30,027 nucleotides of DNA, from positions 1-30,027 of IMG/VR virus record IMGVR_UViG_3300030019_000130; one strand, 5' to 3'. Positions 6,336-14,721 of the stretch are shown here, one piece after another. Each line of letters begins with the position of its first letter. The first letter of the stretch is position 1. The position numbers and the translations under genes are program-made. Source of the stretch: a virus. The notes beneath the pieces are model-generated. The model made no database searches. It saw nothing but the letters and a program-made list of their open reading frames with translations, and was not told the DNA's origin.

Positions 6336-6555
6336 AATACACGAATACACGATAAACCACGAACTACACTATAATAAGAAGTAAACTGGAAAAGGGTTTA
6401 TAATAACTTAGAGTTTCCCTCCAGCTCCACTAAATTTCAAAAGTAGTTGAAAATGAACACATTAAAATCGTGTGAAACTTTTTTTAATTCGTGTATTACA
6501 AAAAAGAGACTAAAACTATCTAAAAACCAATTGATTACCTGACTATAATACACGA
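6336..6555. other. attP region with arm-type repeats and a tmRNA-3'-end-like core
   Basis: This 232-base gap between the small gene and the integrase has no ORF. The core at about 6411-6433 contains CCCTCCAGCTCCACTA; CAGCTCC pairs with GGGGCTG, the usual 5' end of tmRNA, so the core mimics the 3' acceptor end of ssrA. On the left are three direct copies of AATACACGA-like sites (6336-6344, 6344-6352 and a degenerate one at 6354-6362). On the right are inverted copies at 6468-6476 (partial) and 6489-6497 (TCGTGTATT) and a direct copy at 6547-6555. Arm sites on both sides of a core next to an integrase gene are the layout of a tyrosine-recombinase attP. The tmRNA target is an inference. Confidence 0.7.
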
Positions 6556-6557
6556 TT

Positions 6558-7766
6558 ATGGGACGAAAAACAAGTATTATTATATTTCCAACTTTAAATG
6601 ACCGAGGCGGTGATCTATCACGAAAGTGGTATGTAGAATGGAAATATCAGATTCCGGGTGAACCTGAAAAAAGAATTGAAAGAGTTTATAAAGGGCTAGC
6701 AACCGGAACAAATGCTGAACGCAGAAAAATTGCTAATGCAATTATTGACGAGAAAACTGAATGGCTTAAGTCTGGAGAGTATTTAAGCGGATCTTTGAAA
6801 AAAGTATATGAAGATGAATTGATGTATAGGAATGAAGCTAAAATTTATGGGAAATATAAGAGTAATGTAATTACTTCAAGAACCTATCTTAGCGAATTTT
6901 TATCTATGAAAAAACAGACTTTCAAAAATCCAAAGTCATATATGGATTTTCAGTCTAAGCTTAGGATTTTCAATGTTTGGTTAGAAAAGAATAAACTTGA
7001 TCAATTAAGCATAAAGCTAATTAAACGTCAACACATTATTGATTTTTCTAAGTATCTTTCTGAGGATGAAAATCTAAGTAGATTGACAATAGATAAGTAT
7101 ATTCAATGTATAAGTGCTTTTTTCGAAAATGAACTTTTAAACCAAAGAATAGAAAGTAATCCTGTTTTGAAAATCCCTAAAATGGGGAAAATAGTTGATT
7201 GTTCGGCTGTTCCATTTCATAACAATGATCGGGAAAAACTGAAAAATGCTATTTCAAATGTTGACCCACAACTTTGGCTAGCTTGCCAGATTGAATACTA
7301 TTGTGCCATTAGACCCGGTACTGAGTTGCGACTCATGAAAATTAAGTGGATTGATTTTGATAAAAAATGCTTCAGGATTCCAAATATAGAAGCTAAAAAC
7401 TCTTTGACTGAAATTGTTGTTATTCCAGATCAATTGATGAGTGAAATGATCAAAATGAACTTACAAACATATCATTTCGATTTATATTTATTTGGTAAAA
7501 ATGGTTGTCCTGGTACAATTCCTCTTGGAAAGAACACCCTTAGAAACAAATTTAATAGATATAGAGATGCCTTGAACATTTCTACTGAATATAAATTTTA
7601 CTCATGGAAGCATACAGGAGCAATTCAACTCCTTGAAAATGGAGTTAAAGAACATGATTTGCAAAATCACTTAAGACATAAAAGTTATACAACTACAGAA
7701 GTATATCTGAAGAAAAAAACACCTCAAAGAAATAGTACAGTCAATCAGTTTACATCAGATATTTAA
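6558..7766 (+). CDS. int: tyrosine-type phage integrase
   Basis: A 402-residue site-specific recombinase that would integrate and excise the phage at attP/attB. An N-terminal arm-binding region (1-100, including the strand KWYVEWKYQ) is followed by a SAM-like core-binding domain (about 105-200) and the catalytic domain (about 215-395). Visible catalytic elements are Arg252 (AIRPGTEL), Lys351-His352 in YSWKHTGA, His374 in HLRH and nucleophile Tyr383 (EVYLKK). In place of the usual HxxR box it has YxxK-H-T-G, as I recall from Bacteroidota phage integrases. It lies three bases downstream of the last AATACACGA arm site, so binding there may repress it. A bidirectional terminator follows. Confidence 0.95.
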   Translation: MGRKTSIIIFPTLNDRGGDLSRKWYVEWKYQIPGEPEKRIERVYKGLATGTNAERRKIANAIIDEKTEWLKSGEYLSGSLKKVYEDELMYRNEAKIYGKYKSNVITSRTYLSEFLSMKKQTFKNPKSYMDFQSKLRIFNVWLEKNKLDQLSIKLIKRQHIIDFSKYLSEDENLSRLTIDKYIQCISAFFENELLNQRIESNPVLKIPKMGKIVDCSAVPFHNNDREKLKNAISNVDPQLWLACQIEYYCAIRPGTELRLMKIKWIDFDKKCFRIPNIEAKNSLTEIVVIPDQLMSEMIKMNLQTYHFDLYLFGKNGCPGTIPLGKNTLRNKFNRYRDALNISTEYKFYSWKHTGAIQLLENGVKEHDLQNHLRHKSYTTTEVYLKKKTPQRNSTVNQFTSDI

Positions 7767-7768
7767 AC

Positions 7769-7805
7769 AAAAACGCCCGATCTTCACAGACCAGGCGTTT
7801 TTTTT
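7769..7805. terminator. bidirectional terminator between int and the lysis operon
   Basis: AAAAACGCC (7769-7777) pairs with GGCGTTTTT (7794-7802), with T runs in both directions. It serves the rightward integrase transcript and the leftward late/lysis transcript, whose last gene ends at 7839. Its loop is closely similar to that of the terminator at 19552-19591. Confidence 0.85.
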
Positions 7806-7838
7806 CAAAATAATCTCAAACTAAAAATATATAAACAT

Positions 7839-8477
7839 CTAACTCTCTTTTTTCACTTGAAATACTTTCAATACCCATACAAATAATTTCGGTAAAAGGC
7901 CAAACTTATCAAATAGTAAAACTAATAATATTACACCTAGTGATATTGATATATATTTCCAAATCGGGAATGATGTAGTTTGTTTCGTTTCCGATTTTGA
8001 ACTTTCCTTAGCCTTTACACTCAAAAGGCTATCATTCGATTGTTTGAGTCGTTTATTTTCTTCAATCAGTAAATTATTTTTAGTCCGGGTTTCTTCAAGA
8101 ATTTTATTATCCTTTTGGGATAATGTTTTTTCTTTAGTCGTTGTTTCTTCGATAACAGGCGGTTTGCCGGTACCGGGAAAAATCGGCTGTGAAGTATCAT
8201 ACTTCGTTGTATTCGTTTCAGTTTCTTTAGATTGATTTTCTGAACTTTGCGTATTTTTTGAAGTATCCGTTTCGCCTGAAGCTGCTGTTTTTACGTTGGT
8301 AGTTTCATCAGTCTTTTTCTTCGACTCCAGGTCAGAATTTAAAGCGATATCGCTTTTCACTTTCTCCACTTTTTTGGTAGTTGAGCATCCAGATAAAACG
8401 ATTACAAACAATAGGACCATTCCGGTGATCCACACGCTGAAGAATGAGATAAGCGATTTTTTGAGTATGTTTTTCAT
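7839..8477 (-). CDS. spanin-like lipoprotein (candidate unimolecular spanin)
   Basis: A 212-residue protein. The N-terminus is a lipoprotein signal: a basic start, a hydrophobic helix and lipobox LSGC with Cys31. A Lys/Thr/Ser/Glu-rich periplasmic region contains PIFPGTGKPP and a coiled coil (about 125-155, KNNLLIEENKRLKQSNDSLL). A C-terminal transmembrane helix (about 174-192, YISISLGVILLVLLF) is followed by a basic tail. An outer-membrane lipid anchor plus a C-terminal inner-membrane helix is the architecture of phage T1-type u-spanins, which fuse the two membranes at the end of lysis. It is last in the late operon, directly after the endolysin. Role inferred from topology and position. Confidence 0.65.
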   Translation of the reverse strand: MKNILKKSLISFFSVWITGMVLLFVIVLSGCSTTKKVEKVKSDIALNSDLESKKKTDETTNVKTAASGETDTSKNTQSSENQSKETETNTTKYDTSQPIFPGTGKPPVIEETTTKEKTLSQKDNKILEETRTKNNLLIEENKRLKQSNDSLLSVKAKESSKSETKQTTSFPIWKYISISLGVILLVLLFDKFGLLPKLFVWVLKVFQVKKES

Positions 8478-8479
8478 TT

Positions 8480-9040
8480 CTATTTAAATTTTAAGTAAGC
8501 ATTTGCTAGAGTAATATTATACGGCTCACGACCCCATTTGATTGCCATTTCACGATATTTCGCACCATTGTATAAGGTAGCAACAATATGCCAGTTATGA
8601 GCGATAAGGGCAGCTTTAAGGGCTTTATCTGTATCTATGAATTTACAAACTTGCCATATCTGCCTATCGATTCCTTTCTTAGCATCATCCCACATGGCAT
8701 TTACGCTTTCATAACCTAGGCGTTTCCAATGCAAACCGAGTATCTGACCAATGCCAATACTTGTTGCTTCCATGGCTGCCGTTTTATTCTTGCTAAATGC
8801 GTCATTAAAAGCCAACCATTCTTTGCTCTGAACTTCAACCTTATTCAGCGACCATGCTCCTGAAGGTGTATAAGGTGCGCGCTTACGGTACCAACTCGAC
8901 TCAAACTGTATAATTATCTTACCGGTTGCATCATCGAACCCTTTACCACCCGTTTCGGCCGAGATAAATGCCATTACTGCTCGTGATTCAATTTTAAAGA
9001 TTGCAGCTTCGTTCCAAACGATGGGAAGTAGTTCTTTCAT
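8480..9040 (-). CDS. endolysin, N-acetylmuramidase (DUF3380-type)
   Basis: A 186-residue single-domain lysozyme-like enzyme that would cleave peptidoglycan glycan strands. Motifs of the PF11860 N-acetylmuramidase family are visible: AVMAFISAETGGKGF with probable catalytic Glu29, IIIQFES (46-47 FE), ATSIGIGQILGLHWKRLGYE (about 92-111), and the C-terminal ALIAHNW and YNGAKY (157-162). It is nearly the full length of that domain and has no signal peptide, so it needs the holin to reach the wall. Its ATG overlaps the holin stop (ATGA), and the spanin-like gene follows two bases later: a compact holin-endolysin-spanin cassette. Confidence 0.9.
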   Translation of the reverse strand: MKELLPIVWNEAAIFKIESRAVMAFISAETGGKGFDDATGKIIIQFESSWYRKRAPYTPSGAWSLNKVEVQSKEWLAFNDAFSKNKTAAMEATSIGIGQILGLHWKRLGYESVNAMWDDAKKGIDRQIWQVCKFIDTDKALKAALIAHNWHIVATLYNGAKYREMAIKWGREPYNITLANAYLKFK

Positions 9041-9546
9041 TTCACTTCCTCCTTATCCTTTAACATCGATAAATCAATATCTAAATGGCGTTCTGTTTTG
9101 TCTACCATAAATTTTTGAGCGATTGCAGCCCATTTCGAGCCATTACATGAACTTTCATTTTCGGTGATTGACCAGAACTGAATGCCACAAAAAACGAGTG
9201 CTGTGTAATTGGCCAGATAAAGATCAGTATGCATAATGAGAATGTATTTTTCAATCACAAAAGCCAGTACTACTGCAACCATAGCCAAAACACCTGTTTT
9301 AAATGCTTTTGAGAGCTTATCACTTCTTACCTTTGCTGTGGCTTTACCGGTACATTTTTTTACCCTATGAGCAAGCCGATAAGCTGAAATGCAATCAAAA
9401 ATAACGAATACGATACAAATCAAAATAAATGGAAATGTAGGCTTAATCATTACCAGAAAGCCTCCTAACATACTTAGTGACCATTTTACTAAATCAACCA
9501 AGTTACTTATAATCCACTTGGTTATTTGTGGTGAGTAATTTTTCAT
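9037..9546 (-). CDS. phage holin (Phage_holin_4-like)
   Basis: A 169-residue membrane protein with about four hydrophobic segments (roughly 20-35, 37-55, 84-101 and 108-124), a basic loop between the second and third (HRVKKCTGKATAKVRSDKLS) and the C-terminal signature FWSITENESSCNG, the E-x-x-S-x-x-E-N-like motif of the Phage_holin_4/toxin-secretion holin family. It would form the inner-membrane lesion that releases the endolysin and times lysis. Coupled by ATGA to the endolysin gene. Confidence 0.88.
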   Translation of the reverse strand: MKNYSPQITKWIISNLVDLVKWSLSMLGGFLVMIKPTFPFILICIVFVIFDCISAYRLAHRVKKCTGKATAKVRSDKLSKAFKTGVLAMVAVVLAFVIEKYILIMHTDLYLANYTALVFCGIQFWSITENESSCNGSKWAAIAQKFMVDKTERHLDIDLSMLKDKEEVK

Positions 9547-9590
9547 AATGTATGTGTTTTTTAAAATTTATACGTTTTAAAAATAAATAG

Positions 9591-11615
9591 CTATAAAAGG
9601 GCTCTTAGTCTCGAATAGTAAGAATCTGCACATTGTTTATACCCCGAAGTATCAGGGTGTACACTGTCAGTATATTGATATTCTTGATCTGTTACTCTAG
9701 ATGAAATATTTATTAATTGGCGAGGATATCCGAATTTCCTGTCTACAAATAAAAAATTTGGAGATAAAAATACATTTGGAAATGATACGTTGTTTTCGAA
9801 AGTAGTTACAATCAACTTCATTAATTTTAGCATATTACTAACATATACCTCATAACTTGATGTTGCGTTAAAATGTAAAGCCCAACCATCTTTATTTTCT
9901 GCTGTATATGGAGTCATTGATAATATTATCTTAGCAGATGGGTACCCATAGGTTGGATCAAGTATGTTATTAATAATAGTTGTATATCTTGCTATTACAT
10001 CCGAAGGATTTCCACCATCCTTAAGGTCATTGATACCAAGCTGGATAAATACATAATCGATTCTATCAGAACCGCCGAAAAATGAGTTATTTAGCATCCA
10101 TTTTTTTAAGTTATTCCTTGATAAAGATGAATCCCAAAATGGATTTGGATAAGCACCTCCAGAAACTAAAAACATATCTGTAGAATAACCAGAATGCCCC
10201 TCGTGTTTAATTGGAGAAATTCCGTTATTTCCTAAAAATAATGGAGTAATTCCACCATCTGTAATTATTTTGCTATTCAATTCTAAAAGCATTTCGTATT
10301 TTTGTCTGCCCGTCCCAAGATAGTCAGTTAAGTAGCTATCTGTGGTACTATCCCCAATGGGTAATATTTGCTTTACTCCTGATCCTGCTGTTTTAGAAAC
10401 AACATTTAAAGTTATTGTTTTTGTTTCAATAATTAAGTTTTCTGAATTTCTAATATTCAAGGTCAAGCTTGCCGTTCCAGTTGTTGTAGGTGTGTATCTG
10501 TACGACCTTTCCATCGATTTTCCGACAGAACACACACAATCTAGTCTTAAATCATATTTATTATATGGTAAAATACTACTATACCACAAGTTAAATTCAA
10601 CGCCTACTGCTATGTATATATTTTTTGGCACTACTGATAGAATATCTGACGTATTTGAAGTGAATACAGCATTTGAATTTAGTGTATACCCTCCTGATAA
10701 TATTAATACCTGATTGTAACTAGAAGAATCAAACCAATTAGATCTATATGAATTTCCGGCATTTATCTCTAACATTAGCATTCCATTCTTCTGAACAGAA
10801 TATCTAGAAGGTAGACCTCTATTATATAATACTAATGCATCAGAATGTGTTTTTTCAATATTAAATATTCTAATATAGAATATATCAGATAGAAAGTATT
10901 GAGATGTACCTGCATATGACCCAATATTTAGTGTAGATATTCCACTACTATAAGTAACTAATTCATCGACAATAAATGAAACTTCTACCCCGTTTATAAA
11001 TACTGAGTGAGATGTTCCATTAAATGATATAATAATATGAACTTTAGTATTTATATAATCAGTAATGTAAAAATATCCTGCGTTAGCAACACCAGCCTTA
11101 GATACCATTATTTTCCCATTTGTTATGAAAAACGAAGGGTATCCAATCCCATTTTCCATTATATTTTGTAACGTATTTACGTTTGTAAGAGATATATACA
11201 TTTCAACTGCCCAAGTCGCATTTGGATATAGTGAATATGCTGAGACAAGACGAGCATTTCCATTAGAAAATTTTACTGCTGATATACCTTCATTAAGAGA
11301 ATTATAAGTTGTAACATCAACAGGAAACTGCTTTTGCCCACTATTCACCCAATTAGCCGCTAGTGCACCTAAACCATCATTCACATATATATAGCCATCA
11401 TCTAATGCCATAGCTGCATAGTTTTTGGCTGGAGTTGGATATGCTGCTACTATAGCTGCTTTGGTAGCTTTAGCATCTTTTGGGATCCAAAGATTTAGTG
11501 AGTTTATGTTTGAAATTTTTTCATCAAGTAATCTACCTGCATTGGCTGTTAAACCTTTATTTTTAGCGGAAGAAGTGAACCCGTCAATTAAATTTTCTCT
11601 TAGCGTAGTATCCAT
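9591..11615 (-). CDS. tail fibre/spike with LamG-like and SGNH-hydrolase domains
   Basis: A 674-residue protein in four parts. An N-terminal attachment segment (1-90) is followed by a LamG/concanavalin-like beta sandwich (about 115-270, with FNGTSHSVFINGVEVSF and LNIGSYAG), a Gly/Thr-rich Ig-like stretch (about 310-405), and an SGNH/GDSL hydrolase (about 415-674). The hydrolase blocks are visible: GDS at 421-423 (nucleophile Ser423), Gly473 region, Gly527-x-Asn529-Asp530, and Asp650-x-x-His653-Pro. The likely job is binding the host surface glycan and removing ester groups such as O-acetyl during adsorption. The DNA is visibly AT-richer than the tail genes beside it, as expected for a recently exchanged receptor-binding gene. 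Confidence 0.85.
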   Translation of the reverse strand: MDTTLRENLIDGFTSSAKNKGLTANAGRLLDEKISNINSLNLWIPKDAKATKAAIVAAYPTPAKNYAAMALDDGYIYVNDGLGALAANWVNSGQKQFPVDVTTYNSLNEGISAVKFSNGNARLVSAYSLYPNATWAVEMYISLTNVNTLQNIMENGIGYPSFFITNGKIMVSKAGVANAGYFYITDYINTKVHIIISFNGTSHSVFINGVEVSFIVDELVTYSSGISTLNIGSYAGTSQYFLSDIFYIRIFNIEKTHSDALVLYNRGLPSRYSVQKNGMLMLEINAGNSYRSNWFDSSSYNQVLILSGGYTLNSNAVFTSNTSDILSVVPKNIYIAVGVEFNLWYSSILPYNKYDLRLDCVCSVGKSMERSYRYTPTTTGTASLTLNIRNSENLIIETKTITLNVVSKTAGSGVKQILPIGDSTTDSYLTDYLGTGRQKYEMLLELNSKIITDGGITPLFLGNNGISPIKHEGHSGYSTDMFLVSGGAYPNPFWDSSLSRNNLKKWMLNNSFFGGSDRIDYVFIQLGINDLKDGGNPSDVIARYTTIINNILDPTYGYPSAKIILSMTPYTAENKDGWALHFNATSSYEVYVSNMLKLMKLIVTTFENNVSFPNVFLSPNFLFVDRKFGYPRQLINISSRVTDQEYQYTDSVHPDTSGYKQCADSYYSRLRALL

Positions 11616-11627
11616 TTTAGGAGTTAT

Positions 11628-12773
11628 TTATAATGCGTAAATATTTTGATTTTTATCTGTCACAATTTGATTTCCGTTGTCATCTTTCAATAAAAAGTTC
11701 TTATTGAATTTTCCAAATGGAGAATAATAAGGCGATTTATTTACAAATTCTATTTTCAATAATATTGATTCAGGAGTTGATTTAAGTAGTAAATTTTTTC
11801 GGTCGGAAGTAACCAGGCATTCTTGTGCCAAGTTTCCATTTATAAAGGTGATTTCATCTGATGACGTTAAGTCATCGATAAACATCAAATCGGAGGTAGA
11901 TTTATATCCTGTTTCCACTTCAATCACTCCATTTTTAGGAACTCTATTTCGTGTTTTTTGAAGCTTATTAGTAACTGAATTAAATCTATCATAACTTGAT
12001 TCATCTCCCGATTGCGATGATTCCGTTGCTTTGCCGGTAACTTCTAAAAATTCGTAAACACCAAGCGAATTTTTGAACTTAATCAAATAGCTTTCTTCGT
12101 TGAACTTATCCGTTATTTTTATCTGAATGATCGTTTCACCATCAATTTTAAAATACAATTTTGTTACTAATCCACTTGTAAGCGCATCGAGCCATTCGGG
12201 CACGTTAATCATGCATGCAGTACCTATTGAGCTCGAAATTATAAGCTCATCAGAATGTTCTGTTATGATTGAAATAGGGCTATCGGTCGGACATAAAAAA
12301 AACAAAGCTGTCAGTTCATTTCGGCTCATTGTTATCACATCTTCGTCGGTACGAGTAGTTAGGATCCAATTGGAACGTGGATTTAGAAATCTGTAATCGA
12401 AAGGATTTGTTTCCTGTTGAGATAAAAAAGTGATAAAGTCATCCGATAATCCTCCCGAAATCACTTTGGCTATAAAACTATACGCGCTTACGGCTTCAGT
12501 TACTGTGTATGAGTTTACAAAATCGGGTAGATTGATTTGGTGTGTAAGTGTAGCGTCGTATTTTAGGCATACGAGGTTAGCGAGTAAGTCGGAAATATCG
12601 AACGATAGTTTCCAAGTTGTAGGACCTATCTTGTAAGGGTGAACGGATATAGCGAACGTTTCGGTACCAAATGCGATATTGAAAATACGCATCACACCCG
12701 AATCGGTTGTAAACTCGAAACGGATCGGATTGCGAACAAATGAATATGCTGCTGGTGTTGAAACTGGAGTCAT
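11628..12773 (-). CDS. tail tip/baseplate protein (hypothetical)
   Basis: A 381-residue beta-rich protein. It begins MTPVSTPAAYSFVRNPIRFE, a sequence style I associate with distal-tail proteins of Bacteroides siphophages, where A-Y-S-F-x-R-N-P-I opens an N-terminal beta domain. No enzyme motif and no membrane segment. It is the first gene after late promoter A, lies 12 bases before the tail fibre gene, and follows the tape measure and hub-like gene, so it probably connects the tail hub to the fibre. Family name unknown to me. Confidence 0.65.
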   Translation of the reverse strand: MTPVSTPAAYSFVRNPIRFEFTTDSGVMRIFNIAFGTETFAISVHPYKIGPTTWKLSFDISDLLANLVCLKYDATLTHQINLPDFVNSYTVTEAVSAYSFIAKVISGGLSDDFITFLSQQETNPFDYRFLNPRSNWILTTRTDEDVITMSRNELTALFFLCPTDSPISIITEHSDELIISSSIGTACMINVPEWLDALTSGLVTKLYFKIDGETIIQIKITDKFNEESYLIKFKNSLGVYEFLEVTGKATESSQSGDESSYDRFNSVTNKLQKTRNRVPKNGVIEVETGYKSTSDLMFIDDLTSSDEITFINGNLAQECLVTSDRKNLLLKSTPESILLKIEFVNKSPYYSPFGKFNKNFLLKDDNGNQIVTDKNQNIYAL

Positions 12774-12795
12774 GCGCTTTGGTAATTTTATATAG

Positions 12796-12830
12796 CAAAA
12801 ATAGCCGAAAGCGCATGACGGTTAAAGGAC
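12796..12830 (-). promoter_or_regulatory. late promoter A (GTCCTTTA-N19-TATTTTTG)
   Basis: On the - strand GTCCTTTA (12830-12823) is followed by exactly 19 bases and TATTTTTG (12803-12796). Transcription would start near 12792, about 19 bases before ATG 12773 of the tail tip gene. The box begins four bases after the stop of the preceding gene. One of four copies with identical spacing. Confidence 0.75.
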
Positions 12831-12834
12831 AAAT

Positions 12835-14721
12835 CTACTCGTACAGTTTAGTAGTTCGGAGGTTGGCTTCTATCATTTTAATTCCGTTATCTGAAATTTC
12901 GTACTTCATATTTTCAACAATTACTGGTTGACCACCTACCAGTTTTTGTTGTCCTATGTCGAAATTTTGAAATTGAACTGGATACAAATTAAAATTGGTA
13001 AGAATAGGCTGATAGGAGTTATTGAGTACAACGTTGAATTTTTTCCAAAACGTTTCAAATAATCCTTTTTCTCCTCCGTATACCATGTGTATATTTCCGT
13101 TCGGTTGACCGATATTATTATATGAATGCGTTGATGCAAAAACAAGCTTTTCACTGTATAATTTTTTTATATCTGTATTTTCGTTTGGATTAGCAACTCC
13201 CTGCCCATGAAAAAAACAAAACATTATAGGGCATACATCTGAAGATGATGAATTATCTGCTAATAAATCATCTTCCACACGTATACTTGTATTCAACATT
13301 CGCTTATCTCCTACAAATGGAACTGGATAATAAAATCCTTTCCATCTAGAACCAGATATAGCCGGTATTATAAGTAAATCTGCATACACCATTGGTATTG
13401 CTGTATGTGTTGATTTCATTTCCTGAGCAGTTAAGTCTTTAATCTCATCATAGTAATCGAGTGAATCATCTCCAATCGTTGTCATTTTTCCATCCTTAAC
13501 CTGAAAAATAGTACATAAATTTTTAGAGAAATAGTAGCCATTACTTAGTGTAGTTGTAGCTGAAAAAATAAGATAATCCATTGGAATGATTGCTTTATTT
13601 TCAACTAATTTCTGATAAGTAGAAAAATTGGATTTTACCTGATCGAGAGAATGATCGCACGAAAGCTTCAGCGATTTATAGCTTTCAATATTATTCACCG
13701 GTTCTACCGACACATTTTTTGTAAAATCTGCATCAACGTTATCAATTAATTCATTCATGAACACGACTTTTACATCAAGACCGTTATCAGATAGAAAGAA
13801 ATCACATCCGTAACGTTTTCGTATTCCTTCCAGAAAATCATTTACCGTGCCGGTAGGTACCAGATGTTCATAATGAAGTATTCCGGTCATAATTGCATCA
13901 CAAGTATTATTGAGTATAACCTCTTTTTGTAAATCGGGATATTTAGTCAAATAGTCCTGATTAAGCGTATACCCAAAATACTGAAACAGATGTGTAAGTA
14001 CATACGATAGTTTCAGAAATGGAGTAACATTATATCCCATAGGATAATTAATTGTAATATTATCTACAGTATCAGTCTGTATATTTTTAGCAATAAGTGG
14101 GAAATAAGGCTTTGAATTTTTATCATATATCAAATGACCTAGATCAATAAGCGGAGCATTCAGTAATAAGTATTTTGTGTAGGTAAATTGTGAAGATGAT
14201 GTTTCGCCTACTGCAGGTAACGTAATGGTTCGGCTTTCCATTTTTGTACAAACAGTAAATACAAAGAAATCATCCACTACATCACCCATCATTACACTTT
14301 CGAAGTGATTAAGCCATGCCAACATTTTAGGATTATACGGCAAATTGAAATCATCGCGTACCACGTTACTGAATACTTTAGGCATAGTAACTTCATTCAT
14401 TTGCGAATAAAAAATAGATTCGTTGAATAGACATGTAGCCGTTATCATGTTTCGCGAAGCGGAAGTAACTTGCAATGTTGCCGGGCGTTGGTATAGTCCG
14501 GCATTGATAATTATTTTTCGTTTTGGTAAGTATTTATATAGCCTATCAGTGCGATATGGATACTCCAGCAACTGAAAATTATTATCCGTTGGTGGCAAGG
14601 ATATCGATAGCGAAACGCTTCCTTTATCGCTCAGAAAAGGATTTGTTTTTTCAATACTCAGTTTGAATTTAGCGGGCAAATCGTAATCATGCCCGGTTTC
14701 GTAGTCTATTAATCGTATCAT
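12835..14721 (-). CDS. tail hub/baseplate-like structural protein
   Basis: A 628-residue protein directly downstream of the tape measure gene, with an ATGA overlap, the position of Dit/Tal-type tail proteins. The N-terminus (MIRLIDYETGHDYDLPAKFK, then SIEKTNPFLSDKGSVSLSIS) resembles the first large tail protein of Bacteroides siphophages, but I cannot name a Pfam family. No peptidase or glycosidase motif seen. It has several scattered cysteines, including CPIMFC at about 500. Probably the ring or hub that plugs the tail tube; role inferred from order. Confidence 0.7.
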   Translation of the reverse strand: MIRLIDYETGHDYDLPAKFKLSIEKTNPFLSDKGSVSLSISLPPTDNNFQLLEYPYRTDRLYKYLPKRKIIINAGLYQRPATLQVTSASRNMITATCLFNESIFYSQMNEVTMPKVFSNVVRDDFNLPYNPKMLAWLNHFESVMMGDVVDDFFVFTVCTKMESRTITLPAVGETSSSQFTYTKYLLLNAPLIDLGHLIYDKNSKPYFPLIAKNIQTDTVDNITINYPMGYNVTPFLKLSYVLTHLFQYFGYTLNQDYLTKYPDLQKEVILNNTCDAIMTGILHYEHLVPTGTVNDFLEGIRKRYGCDFFLSDNGLDVKVVFMNELIDNVDADFTKNVSVEPVNNIESYKSLKLSCDHSLDQVKSNFSTYQKLVENKAIIPMDYLIFSATTTLSNGYYFSKNLCTIFQVKDGKMTTIGDDSLDYYDEIKDLTAQEMKSTHTAIPMVYADLLIIPAISGSRWKGFYYPVPFVGDKRMLNTSIRVEDDLLADNSSSSDVCPIMFCFFHGQGVANPNENTDIKKLYSEKLVFASTHSYNNIGQPNGNIHMVYGGEKGLFETFWKKFNVVLNNSYQPILTNFNLYPVQFQNFDIGQQKLVGGQPVIVENMKYEISDNGIKMIEANLRTTKLYE

